A stretch of 9,181 nt of DNA from Eubacteriaceae bacterium (lineage in GTDB: Bacteria; Bacillota; Clostridia; Eubacteriales; UBA1433), in contig JAAZOI010000274.1 of assembly GCA_012797825.1 (NCBI GenBank), forward strand, positions 1 through 9,181, written 5' to 3'. Each line of letters begins with the position of its first letter. The first letter of the stretch is position 1. Position numbers and translations under genes: made by a program. The notes beneath the pieces were generated by a model. That model searched no databases, was not told where the DNA came from, and saw nothing but the letters and a program-made list of their open reading frames with translations. Shown one piece after another: positions 1 to 5,893 of the stretch.

Positions 1-1
1 C

Positions 2-166
2 AATATGCTTAATAATATAGTTTATTGCGCACAAGGCAGCGATGTTGTACTGACTATGGCTGACGGCAAGGTATTATATGAAGACGGTGAGTATTACAGT
101 ATAGATATTGAAAAAGCAATTTATAATGCGAATGTGAGCGTTAAATGCGTATTAAGCAAATTATAG
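2..166 (+). CDS. mtaD: MtaD-type 5'-methylthioadenosine/S-adenosylhomocysteine deaminase, C-terminal end only
   Basis: This is the last 54 codons of a gene that begins before the window; the frame is open from base 2 to a TAG stop at 164-166. The translation carries the C-terminal signature of amidohydrolase-superfamily deaminases of the MtaD/TrzN/ATZ group: an N-x-V-Y-x-A-Q-G-S-D-V segment, then a beta strand ending in D-G-K-V-L-Y-E-D-G, then a closing helix. In the family this part forms the small beta-sandwich that packs on the metal-dependent TIM barrel; the catalytic residues lie upstream, outside the window. MtaD enzymes deaminate methylthioadenosine, S-adenosylhomocysteine and sometimes 5'-deoxyadenosine to the inosine forms. 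The purine nucleoside phosphorylase 11 bases downstream would fit the next step. Another member of the amidohydrolase family (for example guanine deaminase) cannot be fully excluded from so short a piece. Confidence 0.72.
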   Translation, partial: NMLNNIVYCAQGSDVVLTMADGKVLYEDGEYYSIDIEKAIYNANVSVKCVLSKL

Positions 167-169
167 GAG
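165..169 (+). promoter_or_regulatory. Ribosome binding site that sets the pnp start
   Basis: AGGAG overlaps the mtaD stop codon and lies 8 bases before the ATG at 178. This favours the start at 178 over an in-frame ATG at 145, which has no such site and would overlap the end of mtaD. Confidence 0.75.
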
Positions 170-177
170 AAATAGTG

Positions 178-984
178 ATGTTTACAGAATCGGCAGAATA
201 TATAAAAAAATATATAAATATTGAGCCGGAAATCGGAATTATTCTCGGCTCGGGGCTTGGCGGAATAGCAGACGTCATAGAAAACCCTGTGATGATAAAT
301 TACAAAGATATACCGAATTTTAAAACCTCAACTGCTCCTGACCATTTGGGGCGTTTTGTAATTGGCAGGCTGGCAGGGAAGAATGTAATTTGTATGCAGG
401 GAAGACTGCATTACTATGAAGGATATTCTCTTGAAGATGTGGTATATCCTGTAAGAGTGATGAAGCTTTTAGGGGTAAAAACGCTTATTGCTACAAACGC
501 GGCAGGCGGGATAAATGAGTCGTTTAATTCGGGAGATATAATGCTGATTAAAGACCATATTAATTTTATGGGAAACAATCCTCTCATAGGCAAAAATTAC
601 GATGAATTGGGTCCGAGATTTCAGGATATGACGTATGCATACACTCCTAAATTAATATATCTGGCAGAGCAATGTGCAGAAAAAATGAGTATCAATCTTA
701 AAAGCGGAGTTTACATAGCATTCAGCGGTCCGAGTTTTGAAACTCCTGCTGAAATAAGAACATCGAGAATATTAGGAGCAGACGCCGTGGGGATGTCAAC
801 AGTGCCCGAAGTAATTGCCGCTGCTCACTGCGGTATGCAAGTGCTTGCGTTTTCACTTATAGCCAATATGGCAGCAGGGGTTACAGACAAAGCGCTGGAC
901 GGAGAGGAAGTAATAAGAATAGCGCAGGAAAAGGGAAAAATTTTACAACAACTTATTATAGAAATATTAAACAACTATAATTAG
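178..984 (+). CDS. Purine nucleoside phosphorylase, trimeric (PNP-I) type
   Basis: A 268-residue protein, the normal length for trimeric (low-molecular-mass) PNP, which splits inosine or guanosine with phosphate into free base and (deoxy)ribose-1-phosphate in the cytoplasm. Recognisable elements in order: the phosphate loop G-S-G-L-G (24-28); the histidine of the D-H-L-G-R stretch (56); R-L-H-Y-Y-E-G-Y (76-83), also phosphate/ribose binding; N-A-A-G-G-I (107-112); and G-P-S-F-E-T-P-A-E (184-192), whose Glu188 matches human PNP Glu201, a purine-contacting residue. G-M-S-T-V-P-E (205-211) follows, and Asn230 in I-A-N-M-A-A-G matches human Asn243. The residue before this Asn is Ala; human and B. 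subtilis enzymes have Thr. Translation very likely starts at 178. It is packed between mtaD and the kinase gene, so it may also act on methylthioinosine or inosyl-homocysteine made by MtaD (inference). The symbol could be punA or deoD-like. Confidence 0.93.
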   Translation: MFTESAEYIKKYINIEPEIGIILGSGLGGIADVIENPVMINYKDIPNFKTSTAPDHLGRFVIGRLAGKNVICMQGRLHYYEGYSLEDVVYPVRVMKLLGVKTLIATNAAGGINESFNSGDIMLIKDHINFMGNNPLIGKNYDELGPRFQDMTYAYTPKLIYLAEQCAEKMSINLKSGVYIAFSGPSFETPAEIRTSRILGADAVGMSTVPEVIAAAHCGMQVLAFSLIANMAAGVTDKALDGEEVIRIAQEKGKILQQLIIEILNNYN

Positions 985-992
985 GAATATAA

Positions 993-2066
993 ATGCGAAA
1001 CGAAAAAGATTTAATACAAATACTTATAAATAATTACAAAAAATATCCGCAAATGCAAATAGAAGATTTCTACAAGCTTATTTACCAGAATGAGTTTGCA
1101 GGGGGACATCTCATAGATGACGCAGAAGGCAGTTATAAGTATTTAAAAGAAGAATTCAGTTCATTGAATAAACACGATAAATCAAATTCAATATTTGAGG
1201 ACATAGGAAACGGGCTTGTAAGAATATATTTAAATTCACTGTCCGATACAGCAATCAGCTTATCAACTGTTAATAAATTTTTTGTAAATACAGCTAATTT
1301 TGTCATGGGCAGCAAAGAAAATTTCGAGGAAAAACTGAATATTTTTCTTAAATGCTGCAGGGAAGGAATTTTACCGTACGATATAAAAAAAGCATCTTAT
1401 TTTTTAGATGAGCAAAAGAGAAAAGGCTATATGCATATCAGCCACAGCGAGGAATATAGGAAAGCTTATCAGCCTTCTTACAGGGTGATAAAAAAGGAAT
1501 ACGCAAAATATTTTGATATATTTTTAATAATAGACGAGAAGTGCAAACGAGATGAATTTGTATATGCAGCAATAGACGGAAGATGCGCGTCAGGAAAAAG
1601 CACGCTTGCAGAGATGATAAGCGGCGTATATGACTGCAATATATTTCATACTGATGATTTCTTTTTGCCTTCGGAACTTAGGATAAAAACACGATTGGAA
1701 GAGGCGGGCGGCAACATTGATTATGACAGGTTTGAAAATGAAGTCATAAAGGGACTTAAAAGCAAAAAGGCATTTAAATATCAAATATATGACTGCTCAA
1801 AATCTTCTTTAACAACATTTATAAATGTTGAACCTAAGAAAATAAATATAATTGAAGGTGCATATAGTATGCATCCGAAATTTAGCGATATATATCAACT
1901 AAAAATCTTTTTACACGTTGACAAAGAAGAACAAAGCAGAAGGTTATTATCACGCAACGGGGAAGAAATACATAAAAGATTTATAAAAGAATGGATACCG
2001 ATGGAAGAGAAATATTTTAAAGAATTTAATATAAAAGAAAAATGCGATTTAGTATTGAAAAATTAA
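993..2066 (+). CDS. Uridine-kinase-like P-loop kinase with an unrecognised N-terminal domain
   Basis: A 357-residue protein in two parts. The C-terminal part (about 188-357) is a P-loop nucleoside kinase of the uridine kinase/phosphoribulokinase type: Walker A G-R-C-A-S-G-K-S-T (196-204), an H-T-D-D-F-F element (219-224) like the D-D-F-Y motif of uridine kinases, Y-D-C-S-K (266-270), I-I-E-G-A-Y (286-291) at the position of the Walker-B-like strand, and a lid-type arginine region R-R-L-L-S-R (316-321). The N-terminal 185 residues match no family I can name. They carry a Y-Q-N-E-F-A-G-G-H-L-I-D-D segment (31-43), an E-D-I-G-N-G-L-V-R-I segment (69-78) and H-S-E-E-Y-R-K-A-Y-Q-P-S-Y-R-V (151-165). 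Uridine kinases are usually about 200-220 residues, so this half is a real addition. The gene starts 8 bases after pnp, with AGGA 6 bases before the ATG. The substrate is unknown; a nucleoside is plausible from the neighbours. Confidence 0.78.
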   Translation: MRNEKDLIQILINNYKKYPQMQIEDFYKLIYQNEFAGGHLIDDAEGSYKYLKEEFSSLNKHDKSNSIFEDIGNGLVRIYLNSLSDTAISLSTVNKFFVNTANFVMGSKENFEEKLNIFLKCCREGILPYDIKKASYFLDEQKRKGYMHISHSEEYRKAYQPSYRVIKKEYAKYFDIFLIIDEKCKRDEFVYAAIDGRCASGKSTLAEMISGVYDCNIFHTDDFFLPSELRIKTRLEEAGGNIDYDRFENEVIKGLKSKKAFKYQIYDCSKSSLTTFINVEPKKINIIEGAYSMHPKFSDIYQLKIFLHVDKEEQSRRLLSRNGEEIHKRFIKEWIPMEEKYFKEFNIKEKCDLVLKN

Positions 2067-2072
2067 TTTTGC

Positions 2073-2077
2073 GGAGG
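2073..2077 (+). promoter_or_regulatory. Ribosome binding site that sets the HD-protein start
   Basis: GGAGG lies 6 bases before the ATG at 2084. The in-frame ATG at 2042 lies inside the end of the kinase gene, has no comparable site, and would add an arginine-rich 14-residue leader that looks like an artefact. Confidence 0.75.
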
Positions 2078-2083
2078 CGGCGA

Positions 2084-2578
2084 ATGGAAAAGTTAAAAAC
2101 AGGATTACTGATAAATGCGATGATTGAATATTATCAAAATGATAAGAAGCGTATAAACCATTTCTTAAAAGTTTACGGTTTTGCAAAAGCGATAGGGGAG
2201 AATGAAAATATTCCGTCTGATATGCAATTTATTCTCCAAACAGCGGCTGTAGTGCATGATATAGGGATAAAAATAAGCGAAGAGAAATATAACTCAAGCG
2301 CCGGAGAATACCAGCAGGTGGAAGGACCGCCGATCGCCAAGGTGATGCTTGAAAAGCTCGGTTATGATGAGACAGTAACTGGCAGGGTTTGTTTTTTAAT
2401 CGCGCATCATCATACGTATAAAAATATCGAAGGTATAGATTATCAAATACTTGTTGAAGCTGATTTTTTGGTAAACATATTTGAAGATAATATGGATGCA
2501 GATAAAATAAAGAGAATAAAAGAAAAAATATTTATAACAGAAACAGGAAAGCGTTACCTTGATTTGCTTTATTTATAA
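2084..2578 (+). CDS. HD-domain metal-dependent phosphohydrolase
   Basis: A 164-residue protein that is essentially one HD domain. The metal-ligand pattern is visible: His26 in R-I-N-H-F; the doublet His58-Asp59 in A-A-V-V-H-D-I-G-I; a His108-His110 cluster in I-A-H-H-H-T-Y; and Asp127 in V-E-A-D-F-L. This is the H...HD...H...D order of the superfamily, whose members hydrolyse phosphate esters of nucleotides such as dNMPs, cyclic nucleotides or (p)ppGpp. No GYP-type, synthetase or sensory domain is attached, so a small soluble nucleotide phosphatase is the simplest reading, but the substrate cannot be read from the sequence. It starts 17 bases after the kinase gene and appears to be the last gene of the nucleoside operon. 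I found no clear terminator hairpin in the 107 bases that follow. Confidence 0.85.
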   Translation: MEKLKTGLLINAMIEYYQNDKKRINHFLKVYGFAKAIGENENIPSDMQFILQTAAVVHDIGIKISEEKYNSSAGEYQQVEGPPIAKVMLEKLGYDETVTGRVCFLIAHHHTYKNIEGIDYQILVEADFLVNIFEDNMDADKIKRIKEKIFITETGKRYLDLLYL

Positions 2579-2598
2579 ATTGTTTTGATAGGAAGATA

Positions 2599-2628
2599 TT
2601 GACAAAATAATTATAAATGATATATTAT
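2599..2628 (+). promoter_or_regulatory. Sigma-A-type promoter of htpG
   Basis: A perfect -35 box TTGACA lies at 2599-2604. The -10 is either TATATT at 2621-2626 (16-base spacer) or TATTAT at 2623-2628 (18-base spacer). Transcription would start within the first arm of the CIRCE element just downstream. Confidence 0.75.
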
Positions 2629-2631
2629 TAT

Positions 2632-2658
2632 TTAGCACTCTAATACATAGAGTGCTAA
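2632..2658. promoter_or_regulatory. CIRCE operator (HrcA binding site)
   Basis: TTAGCACTC (2632-2640), a 9-base spacer (2641-2649) and GAGTGCTAA (2650-2658) match the CIRCE consensus at every arm position. HrcA binds CIRCE and represses the adjoining promoter until heat stress titrates its chaperone partner. Here the site covers the expected transcription start and sits 27 bases before the htpG ATG, so it should control htpG and the downstream flavoprotein gene. Confidence 0.96.
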
Positions 2659-2685
2659 CAGTTTTATTATGGAAGGAGAGCAAAT

Positions 2686-3669
2686 ATGGCTAAAAAACAA
2701 TTTAAAACAGAATCAAAAAGATTGCTTGATTTGATGATCAATTCTATTTACACACATAAGGAGATTTTTTTACGCGAGCTTATCTCTAACGCCAGCGACG
2801 CGATTGATAAGATTTATTATAAAGCGCTTACTGATGAGAATATTACTTTTAATAAGGATGATTATTATATAAAAATAACACCGGATAAAAAAAGCAGGAT
2901 ATTAATAATTGAAGATACCGGAATAGGAATGACAAAAGAAGAACTGGAAGAAAATTTAGGAGTAATTGCCAAAAGCGGATCACTTAACTTTAAAAAAGAA
3001 AATGAAATTAAAGACGGTCACGATATTATAGGTCAATTCGGTGTTGGATTTTATTCAGCTTTTATGGTGGCAAAAACAGTTTGCGTTATAAGCAAGGCTC
3101 TCGGAAGCGATGAGGCTTATAAATGGGTATCAAGCGGCGCGGACGGATACACAATCGAGCCCTGCGAAAAAGAAAAAACAGGAACCGAAATAATTCTTAC
3201 GATAAATGAAAATACGGAAGAAGAAAATTATGACGAATATTTAGAAGAATACAGGCTTCAATATTTAATAAAAAAATATTCGGACTTTATAAGATACCCA
3301 ATCAAAATGGATATGCCTTCTAGTGTTAAAAAAGAAGGAACAGAGGACGAATATGAAGAAGCGCTGCAAGAGCAAACAATAAACAGCATGGTTCCTATTT
3401 GGCGCAAAAATAAAAACGAGCTCAAAGATGAAGATTACGAGAACTTCTATAACGAAAAACATTACGGTTTTGACAAGCCGATAAAACACATACACATATC
3501 CGCGGACGGCGCGGTAAGATACAACGCAATACTATACATTCCCGAAAAAACGCCTTATGACTTTTATACAAAAGATTATGAAAAAGGGCTGGAGCTCTAT
3601 TCGAACGGCGTGCTTATTATGAATAAATGCCCCGATTTACTGCCTGATTATTTCAGTTTTGTGCAATGA
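2686..3669 (+). CDS. HtpG N-terminal fragment (ATPase domain and start of middle domain)
   Basis: This is what would be made if the TGA terminates: 327 residues. It holds the complete GHKL ATP-binding domain: the catalytic Glu31 and Mg-ligand Asn35 in E-L-I-S-N-A-S-D-A-I, Asp77 in E-D-T-G-I-G-M that contacts adenine, and the lid end Q-F-G-V-G-F (117-122). The first part of the middle domain follows. It lacks the middle-domain arginine needed for ATP hydrolysis and the C-terminal dimerisation domain, so alone it should bind nucleotide but not work as an Hsp90. Confidence 0.6.
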   Translation: MAKKQFKTESKRLLDLMINSIYTHKEIFLRELISNASDAIDKIYYKALTDENITFNKDDYYIKITPDKKSRILIIEDTGIGMTKEELEENLGVIAKSGSLNFKKENEIKDGHDIIGQFGVGFYSAFMVAKTVCVISKALGSDEAYKWVSSGADGYTIEPCEKEKTGTEIILTINENTEEENYDEYLEEYRLQYLIKKYSDFIRYPIKMDMPSSVKKEGTEDEYEEALQEQTINSMVPIWRKNKNELKDEDYENFYNEKHYGFDKPIKHIHISADGAVRYNAILYIPEKTPYDFYTKDYEKGLELYSNGVLIMNKCPDLLPDYFSFVQ

Positions 3670-4563
3670 TTGGTTGACAGTGAAGATTTGTCGCTTAATA
3701 TATCGCGCGAACTTTTGCAACATAACAGACAGCTAAGTCTCATTGCTAAAAATATTAAAAACAAAATAAAATCTGAGCTTGCAAGCATTCTTAAAAATGA
3801 CAGAGAAAAATACGAGGATTTCTATAAGTCTTTCGGAAGGCAATTAAAATACGGCATTTACAGCGAGTACGGTTCAAACAAGGAAGATTTGCAGGATTTG
3901 CTGATGTTTTATTCATCAACAGAAAAGAAAATGACAACGCTTGAAGAATATGTGTCACGTATGAAAGGAGACCAGAAATATATTTACTATGCTTCGGGAG
4001 AATCTGTAGAACGCATTGACAAGCTGCCGCAGACTGAAACGCTTACGGACAAAGGATATGAAATACTTTATTTTACGGAAGATGTAGATGAGTTCGCGAT
4101 AAAGATGATGTTTGAATATAAGGAAAAGCAGTTTAAATCGGTGTCTGAAGGCGAACTCGGAATAGATGCGGATGAAAAAGAAGATATTAAGAATGAAGAC
4201 GATAATGATAAAAAGCTGCTTGATTATATGAAAGAGATTCTTGGTGACAAAGTAAAAGACGTACGAATATCTAAAAGGCTGAAAAAACATCCCGTATGCC
4301 TATCAACAGAAGGTCCTGTGAGTATTGAGATGGAAAAAGTTTTAGCCGCAATGCCAAATAATGCGCAGGTTGCCGCTCAAAAAGTGCTTGAAATAAATAA
4401 AGACAACGAAATTTACGCAACACTTAAAGGCGCATTTGAAAATGATAAGGATAAGCTAAAATTATATACCGAGCTTCTTTACAATCAGGCATTGCTTATT
4501 GAAGGGCTTACTATAGCTGATCCGCTTGAGTTTTCAAATACTATTTGTAAATTAATGGTATAA
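3670..4563 (+). CDS. HtpG C-terminal fragment (rest of middle domain and dimerisation domain)
   Basis: This open frame continues directly after the TGA for 297 residues. It begins with the middle-domain motif V-D-S-E-D-L-S-L-N-I-S-R-E and runs through an acidic linker of the kind usual in HtpG to the C-terminal dimerisation region. A TTG codon at 3670-3672 touches the TGA and could in principle restart translation, but there is no Shine-Dalgarno sequence before it. Separate translation is therefore weakly supported. It is best read as the second half of one interrupted gene. Confidence 0.4.
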   Translation: MVDSEDLSLNISRELLQHNRQLSLIAKNIKNKIKSELASILKNDREKYEDFYKSFGRQLKYGIYSEYGSNKEDLQDLLMFYSSTEKKMTTLEEYVSRMKGDQKYIYYASGESVERIDKLPQTETLTDKGYEILYFTEDVDEFAIKMMFEYKEKQFKSVSEGELGIDADEKEDIKNEDDNDKKLLDYMKEILGDKVKDVRISKRLKKHPVCLSTEGPVSIEMEKVLAAMPNNAQVAAQKVLEINKDNEIYATLKGAFENDKDKLKLYTELLYNQALLIEGLTIADPLEFSNTICKLMV

Positions 4564-4576
4564 AAAGGAGCAGGTT

Positions 4577-5047
4577 ATGAGAAGAAAAGACAGGGAAATA
4601 ACGGACAGGACAGAAATTATAAGCATAATGAAAAAATGCGATGTGTGCAGGCTTGCGCTGTTTGACGATAAATATCCATACATTGTTCCGCTTAATTTCG
4701 GGCTTGATTATGATGATAAAAATATATTTATATATTTTCATTGCGCCGATAAGGGCAAAAAGCTTGATTTAATAAATGCGAACAATAATGTCGGATTTGA
4801 AATGGACACTTCGCATAAGCTTGTTATAAGCGACAGTCCGTGCGGCTGCACCATGGAATATGAAAGCATAATAGGCAACGGCAAAATCGAGATACTAAGC
4901 GAAGAGAAAAAAGAAGAGGCGTTAGATTTTATAATGGCGCAATATACGGAAAAATCCAATATCGCGTACAGTGAACAATATTTAAAAGCCGTAACGATAC
5001 TTAAATTAACGGTTAAAAATATAACGTGCAAAAGACTGAAAAAATAA
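4577..5047 (+). CDS. NimA-like pyridoxamine 5'-phosphate oxidase family flavoprotein
   Basis: A 156-residue protein with the split-barrel FMN-binding fold of the PNPOx/Nim family. Visible features are the M-R-R-K-D-R-E-I start typical of Nim-type proteins, P-Y-I-V-P-L-N (34-40) after the first strands, H-C-A-D-K-G-K-K-L-D (55-64, the flavin-phosphate region), and C-T-M-E-Y-E-S-I-I-G-N-G-K-I (91-104). Some family members reduce 5-nitroimidazoles, but most are uncharacterised flavoproteins, so resistance should not be assumed. It has several cysteines (21, 24, 56, 89, 91, 151). AAGGAG lies 6 bases before the ATG, and the gene starts 13 bases after htpG. Co-transcription from the CIRCE-controlled promoter is therefore likely. 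A terminator hairpin follows the stop. Confidence 0.85.
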   Translation: MRRKDREITDRTEIISIMKKCDVCRLALFDDKYPYIVPLNFGLDYDDKNIFIYFHCADKGKKLDLINANNNVGFEMDTSHKLVISDSPCGCTMEYESIIGNGKIEILSEEKKEEALDFIMAQYTEKSNIAYSEQYLKAVTILKLTVKNITCKRLKK

Positions 5048-5054
5048 TAAAAAT

Positions 5055-5077
5055 GCCGCAATTAAAGCGGCTTTTTT
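5055..5077. terminator. Rho-independent terminator, probably bidirectional
   Basis: GCCGC (5055-5059) pairs with GCGGC (5067-5071) around a 7-base loop and is followed by six T on the plus strand. On the minus strand the same stem is followed by A and a run of T. It would end the htpG-flavoprotein transcript and the convergent catalase transcript. Confidence 0.85.
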
Positions 5078-5119
5078 ATTATCTAAAGTAAAATAGTATT
5101 TGTCAGATTTATTTATTGC

Positions 5120-5803
5120 CTACTGACTCGGCTGGTTCGGGTTTTGGAAACTTGTCGGTTGAGGATTTGTGGCTTTAAATCGATTAGTGCCGGGTGAAGA
5201 TAAGTCAAAGTAAAGTTTGGAATCTTTTGTTACGCCCCAGTCTCTTTGCGAACCGGTATCCTGAATTTTATTAAAAGCTTCACGGAACATTGTGTTGTGA
5301 GCTTCCTCGCGATTTAAAAGAAAATCAATGGTGTTTCTTACACCCTTATCATTTATCTGCCTGTAGAGATACTCATATACTACTTTTGCGCGCTGTTCCG
5401 CCGAGATGTTTGAAAGCAGGTCTGCCGCAAGGTCCCCCGTCGCTTCAATATATGCCCCGGTCCAATAGTATCCGGATGCATTTGAAAGCCCGGGGGTAAG
5501 ACCTGTCTGAAGATGAGCCTGAATATTGCCGATTGTCGCGTTCTGCGCATCCAGGTCATGGCCGTTAAGCAGGTTTACTGTTGTGCCGACCATTTCCATA
5601 TGGCTTAACTCTTCCGCTGCGATATCCAAAAATAAATCTTTTATTTCCGGATCCTTAATTCTGAAACTTTGAGATAAATATTGCATAGATGCTTTAAGTT
5701 CACCGTGCGGTCCGCCTAACTGTTCTTGCATCATTACCGCGTAATTGGGATTGACGGCATCTACTTTAACATCAAACAAAAGCTGTTTTTCATGTTTAAA
5801 CAT
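5120..5803 (-). CDS. Manganese catalase / CotJC family protein
   Basis: A 227-residue ferritin-like four-helix protein. The dimanganese ligand pattern of Mn catalases is visible: Glu35 in G-G-P-H-G-E-L-K; Glu65 and His68 in A-E-E-L-S-H-M-E; Glu144 in V-V-Y-E-Y-L; and His169 in R-E-E-A-H-N-T-M. Mn catalases turn hydrogen peroxide into water and oxygen without haem. The length falls between the spore-coat protein CotJC (about 190) and classic Mn catalases (about 270-300). The last 16 residues are rich in Asn, Gln, Pro and Ser and look disordered. AAGGAG (plus 5811-5816) lies 7 bases before the ATG. The cotJA and cotJB genes, usual partners of cotJC, are not next to it. It may be a vegetative peroxide-defence enzyme or a spore protein; the sequence does not decide. 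I saw no convincing promoter in the 90 bases shared with the divergent dehydrogenase. Confidence 0.88.
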   Translation of the reverse strand: MFKHEKQLLFDVKVDAVNPNYAVMMQEQLGGPHGELKASMQYLSQSFRIKDPEIKDLFLDIAAEELSHMEMVGTTVNLLNGHDLDAQNATIGNIQAHLQTGLTPGLSNASGYYWTGAYIEATGDLAADLLSNISAEQRAKVVYEYLYRQINDKGVRNTIDFLLNREEAHNTMFREAFNKIQDTGSQRDWGVTKDSKLYFDLSSPGTNRFKATNPQPTSFQNPNQPSQ

Positions 5804-5893
5804 AATTAAACTCCTTAAATATTATATTTTTTTTAGTTTGCGTTAATAATAATAAAATATTCGAAATAAATGAAATGCTATAAGGAGTAAAAT

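Larger units (their letters stand above)
2686..4563 (+). pseudogene. htpG: htpG (Hsp90 chaperone) interrupted by one in-frame TGA
   Basis: Read through, this is a normal 625-residue bacterial Hsp90 from ATG 2686 (AAGGAG 7 bases upstream) to TAA 4561-4563. One TGA at 3667-3669 (codon 328) stands where Hsp90 proteins have a conserved glycine, in the F-V-x-G-L-V-D-S-E-D-L motif. GGA to TGA is a single base change. There is no frameshift and no other stop, and the sequence on both sides is well conserved, including the catalytic-loop arginine in N-I-S-R-E-L-L-Q (about residue 341 of the joined protein). This means one of three things: a very recent nonsense mutation, a sequencing error, or a stop that is read through. 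The perfect CIRCE promoter upstream argues that the locus was under selection until recently. Hsp90 is a cytoplasmic ATP-driven dimeric chaperone; loss is tolerated in many bacteria. Confidence 0.85.

Noticed and set aside
145..177. Earlier in-frame ATG that would extend the purine nucleoside phosphorylase by 11 residues
   Set aside because: It overlaps the end of mtaD, lacks a ribosome binding site, and the ATG at 178 has a well-placed AGGAG and gives the usual family N-terminus.
3667..3669. Genome-wide reassignment of TGA to glycine, as in Gracilibacteria and Absconditabacteria
   Set aside because: None of the other genes contains an in-frame TGA, glycine is encoded by ordinary GGN codons throughout, and the gene content and operators look like Firmicutes.
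3667..3720. TGA in htpG as a selenocysteine codon
   Set aside because: The position is a glycine in Hsp90, and the downstream bases fold only into a weak stem (GACA/TGTC, 9-base loop) without the usual bacterial SECIS features.
3955..4290. A 111-residue open frame on the minus strand inside htpG
   Set aside because: It is antisense to strongly conserved Hsp90 coding sequence, and its Phe/Ile/Tyr-rich composition is what an antisense frame of Lys/Glu-rich sequence gives.
4738..5061. A 107-residue open frame on the minus strand over the Nim-like gene
   Set aside because: It lies opposite a recognisable flavoprotein and runs into the terminator hairpin; no ribosome binding site or family features.
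5290..5499. A 69-residue plus-strand open frame opposite the catalase
   Set aside because: It is antisense to the conserved ferritin-like helices of the Mn catalase and has no recognisable features.
5821..5826. Minus-strand TATAAT as the -10 of the catalase gene
   Set aside because: Transcription would start inside the ribosome binding site, and no acceptable -35 lies at the right distance.
5843..5857. PerR-like box between the catalase and dehydrogenase genes
   Set aside because: It matches only about 9 of 14 informative positions in an AT-rich stretch where such matches are expected by chance.
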